Shown here piece after piece: positions 32,279-34,530 of a DNA stretch of 34,530 nt (position 1 is its first letter; every line of letters starts with the position of its first letter). The notes beneath the pieces are model-generated. The model ran no database searches. It saw only the letters and a program-made list of their open reading frames with translations, and was not told the DNA's origin. The translations under genes were made by a program, and so were the position numbers. Origin of the DNA: Oscillospiraceae bacterium (GTDB taxonomy: Bacteria > Bacillota > Clostridia > Oscillospirales > CAG-272); the NCBI GenBank assembly GCA_015063745.1, contig SVTO01000030.1:1-34530 (forward strand). Reading direction: 5' to 3'.

Positions 32279-33772
32279 ATGCTGCTCACTTCCCTTCTTC
32301 CTGCCTGTCAGGATTATACGCTGTACGGTTCTCCCGCGGGACTTGATGTACAGGGTATTGAATACAATTCCCGGTATGCGGGAGAAAACAAAATATTTGT
32401 CTGTATGCCCGGTGCCAGAATTGACGGACATGCCTATGCGCCCATGGCTTATGAGCAGGGCTGCCGGATCTTCGTCTGCGATCACCGGATGGGTCTGCCG
32501 GAGGATGCGGTACAGATCGTTGTGGAAACACCCCGTCTGACCCTTGCTCTGCTCTCCGCCGCATATTACGGCAATCCCGCGGATTCTCTGACGGTCATCG
32601 GTATTACCGGAACCAAGGGCAAAACCACCACCGCTATTCTGCTGTCGGAAATTCTCAGTGCGTCCGGTCATCCCTGTGCGTACATCGGTTCCAACGGTGT
32701 AACCATCGGTACGGCGCATTACGAAACGGTGAATACCACGCCCGAAAGCCGGGAGCTGCATCGCTATTTCCGGATGATGGTGGACGAGGGGATCACCCAT
32801 GTGGTTATGGAGGTTTCTTCCCAGGCGCTGAAGTTCTGGCGTGTACACGGGATCACTTTCGATACCTGTCTGTACACCAATCTGTCCGAGGACCACATCA
32901 GTCCCACGGAGCATCCGGATTTTGAGGAATACAAGGAATGTAAGACCCGTCTGTTCCGTCTGTACGGGTGCCGGCATATTGTCTGCAACGGGGACGATCC
33001 TTACTGCGGGGATATGATCCGCGGTGCGGATGCGGAGATCATCCGGTATGCCATTGATTCCGAAGCGGAATTCTGCGGCGGCAATATCCGTCCTTTCCGC
33101 AGTGAGACGGCATTGGGTATTGATTTTGACTGTAAGACAGGTGGACACAGTGTACCTGTTCGTCTGCGTACACCCGGGGATTTCTCGGTGTACAACGGAC
33201 TTTGCGCCATTGCGGCCGCCCATATTTACGGTGTTCCGGCGGAACGGTGTGCGGAGATTCTGAAGCGTATGTCCATCCGCGGTCGGTTTGAAATCGTGGA
33301 TGCGCTGGACAATGTTACCTTCATCATTGACTATGCCCACAACGGACTCAGTCTGGAAAGTGCTCTGTCCGTACTTAGGGAATATAATCCCCATCGGTTG
33401 ATCTGTCTGATCGGTACGGTAGGCGGAAAAGCGCAGAACCGGCGTGAAGAACTGGCGGATGCGGCGGGACGTCTGGCGGATTATGTGATTTTCACTTCCG
33501 ACAATCCCGACAGAGAACCTCCGGAAGATATTATCCGGGATATGCTTCTGACATTCCGTAATGCAAAGCCTTATGAAGCCATTGTAGATCGGGAAGAAGC
33601 GGTTCGCCGGGCTGTACAGATGGCGCAGGATGGAGATATTGTTCTGTTTGCCGGTAAGGGACATGAAAATTATCAGCTGATTAATGGTGAGAAGATTCCT
33701 TTTTCCGAGAGGGATCTGATTTTGGACGAAGCCGCTGTACTGAAGGAAGGATTACAGACCCGATTGATATAA
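32279..33772 (+). CDS. murE: MurE-type UDP-MurNAc-dipeptide ligase with DNPD motif
   Basis: 497 residues. P-loop GITGTKGKTTTA (108-119); central MEVSSQAL and LSEDHISPTEHPDFEEY, with the carbamylated-lysine block KECKTRLF; C-terminal GKGHENYQ (459-466). It adds the third residue to UDP-MurNAc-L-Ala-D-Glu. The substrate-selecting motif at 408-411 reads DNPD, whereas mDAP-adding enzymes have DNPR, whose Arg holds the distal carboxylate. Lys-adding enzymes also lose that Arg (DNPA in S. aureus). The E463 of GKGHE is retained. Lys or Orn is therefore the likelier third residue, in line with the D-Asp ligase in the same operon. AAAGGAT lies about 9 bases before the ATG; 29 bases after the racemase. 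Confidence 0.88.
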   Translation: MLLTSLLPACQDYTLYGSPAGLDVQGIEYNSRYAGENKIFVCMPGARIDGHAYAPMAYEQGCRIFVCDHRMGLPEDAVQIVVETPRLTLALLSAAYYGNPADSLTVIGITGTKGKTTTAILLSEILSASGHPCAYIGSNGVTIGTAHYETVNTTPESRELHRYFRMMVDEGITHVVMEVSSQALKFWRVHGITFDTCLYTNLSEDHISPTEHPDFEEYKECKTRLFRLYGCRHIVCNGDDPYCGDMIRGADAEIIRYAIDSEAEFCGGNIRPFRSETALGIDFDCKTGGHSVPVRLRTPGDFSVYNGLCAIAAAHIYGVPAERCAEILKRMSIRGRFEIVDALDNVTFIIDYAHNGLSLESALSVLREYNPHRLICLIGTVGGKAQNRREELADAAGRLADYVIFTSDNPDREPPEDIIRDMLLTFRNAKPYEAIVDREEAVRRAVQMAQDGDIVLFAGKGHENYQLINGEKIPFSERDLILDEAAVLKEGLQTRLI

Positions 33773-33817
33773 CATAGAATTACAATGTCATTTAGATAAG
33801 ATGGCATAAGTTTAGAT

Positions 33818-33873
33818 ATGAAACAAGGATTCCTTATTCTCAATGTATGTAGAAGAAGGAATCCTTGTTTCAT
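33818..33873 (+). terminator. bidirectional terminator between murE and the right-edge regulator
   Basis: A perfect 18-bp stem (33818-33835 with 33856-33873) and a 20-base loop. It lies 46 bases past the murE stop and ends two bases past the stop of the convergent regulator fragment. The T-tracts are moderate. Confidence 0.78.
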
Positions 33874-33875
33874 TA

Positions 33876-34530
33876 TTATTTGATATATTCAATCTGTTCA
33901 ATAAGAGTTTTGTATTGTGACATTTCTTCCAAGCACTTGAATGTATCGCATTTCAGAAATCTTATGAGTTTTCCCTTAAGGTCGTGATATTCCGCATTTC
34001 CGTCGTGCCCGTAACCAAATGAATAATCCCGCAAGAGTGGAACATCAAGCTCATTCTTTTTATTGTAATTATCTGCCTGTGTGATTATAAATGCAACGCC
34101 TTTTTCCAGCAGCCTGATTGCATCATCTGTACGTCCCAACTTCACAAGACATTCCGCCGGGAAACGATACATGGGGTAATAATCATGAATAAACGGCGGT
34201 CTGTATTTTTCTTCTGTATACATTGCTTCTATCATATTACGAAGAAAAGCATAGCAATACAGCGCATCTTCCAACTTATCTTCACGCATATATAAGTTGC
34301 CCAACATCGCTGTTTCGTGTCCCAAATAATAAGCAAGTTGTTCGATGTTGTAGCAGTGGTACCTTTTCTGTTCTGCCGTTTTTCCCGCAGAGTATTTCAA
34401 ATCTGCCATAAGAATTCCGTGCGTGTCACTTATACTATGCGGAAAAGTATCGGCCAGGCTATAAGCCGCATCCCAGTTTTTTCGATGAACATGGATATCA
34501 ATCAGCCGTCGTTTTGCTGACAATATGCGG
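33876..34530 (-). CDS. C-terminal part of a TPR-like helical regulator, cut by right edge
   Basis: At least 217 residues, open to the right edge with no convincing start: the first possible codon is a TTG with no ribosome site, so the gene begins outside. The sequence is all-helical, with TPR-like turns (NWDAAYSLADTFP, KLEDALYCYAFLRNMIEAM, RTDDAIRLLEKGVAF), as in the C-terminal domain of clostridial XRE regulators. No catalytic motif is seen. If the window ends are joined, the frame runs without a break from the XRE fragment at 1-752 into this one, giving one protein of about 468 residues. On its own, the function cannot be named. Confidence 0.75.
   Translation of the reverse strand, partial: RILSAKRRLIDIHVHRKNWDAAYSLADTFPHSISDTHGILMADLKYSAGKTAEQKRYHCYNIEQLAYYLGHETAMLGNLYMREDKLEDALYCYAFLRNMIEAMYTEEKYRPPFIHDYYPMYRFPAECLVKLGRTDDAIRLLEKGVAFIITQADNYNKKNELDVPLLRDYSFGYGHDGNAEYHDLKGKLIRFLKCDTFKCLEEMSQYKTLIEQIEYIK

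Noticed and set aside
1-34530. CRISPR arrays, transposons, prophage genes and defence systems
   Set aside because: No regularly spaced repeats, transposase, integrase, restriction, toxin-antitoxin or phage structural genes were recognised.

Overview
The window looks like the chromosome of an anaerobic gut-type Clostridia member (Bacillota, probably Oscillospirales-like). The evidence is canonical AGGAGG ribosome sites, sigma-A promoters with 17-bp spacers, an ssrA tag ending in ALAA, a BlaI/BlaR1-type pair, lipoproteins with gram-positive lipoboxes and a clostridial-style paired-hairpin intergenic repeat. The taxonomic call is an inference from reading alone. I found no CRISPR array, transposase, integrase or tRNA gene, and no gene-free stretch longer than about 300 bases.

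Layout. 1-752: N-terminal half of an XRE regulator (minus), running off the left edge. 946-3428: operon of SIS protein, BadF-type sugar kinase and second SIS protein (minus). 3695-5593: M13 peptidase. 5824-9050: lipoprotein GH36 glycosidase divergent from an AraC regulator. 9073-10210: tmRNA (ssrA) and smpB, with a partial duplication of the ssrA 3' flank. 10444-12233: M42 aminopeptidase and a GDPD-like phosphodiesterase. 12302-14701: compact formate/nitrite-type channel, methyltransferase and alpha/beta hydrolase (minus). 14898-22799: five-gene operon (minus) of two sugar-ABC permeases, a giant coiled-coil membrane-fusion protein, a MacB-periplasmic-core-like protein and a fused propeller/solute-binding lipoprotein, with no ATPase. 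22916-25584: TtcA-like thiolase, amidase_3, trmD and rimM. 25874-28106: BlaI/BlaR1-like pair with two matched operators. 28344-33772: asparagine synthetase, D-aspartate ligase, aspartate racemase and murE. 33876-34530: C-terminal half of a regulator running off the right edge.

How the genes work together. The most coherent unit is 28344-33772. Racemase makes D-Asp, the ATP-grasp ligase attaches it to the peptidoglycan stem, the asparagine synthetase homologue may amidate it, and a MurE with DNPD in place of the mDAP-type DNPR motif would supply the Lys (or other non-mDAP) stem. This predicts a D-Asp/D-Asn cross-bridged wall, unusual for Clostridia. The least explained unit is 14898-22799, which joins half a sugar importer to half a MacAB-like exporter, both missing their nucleotide-binding subunit.

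The two window ends fit together in frame: joining base 1 to base 34530 restores one regulator of about 468 residues. The molecule may therefore be circular, or the sequence may be one unit of a tandem duplication or a circularised assembly.
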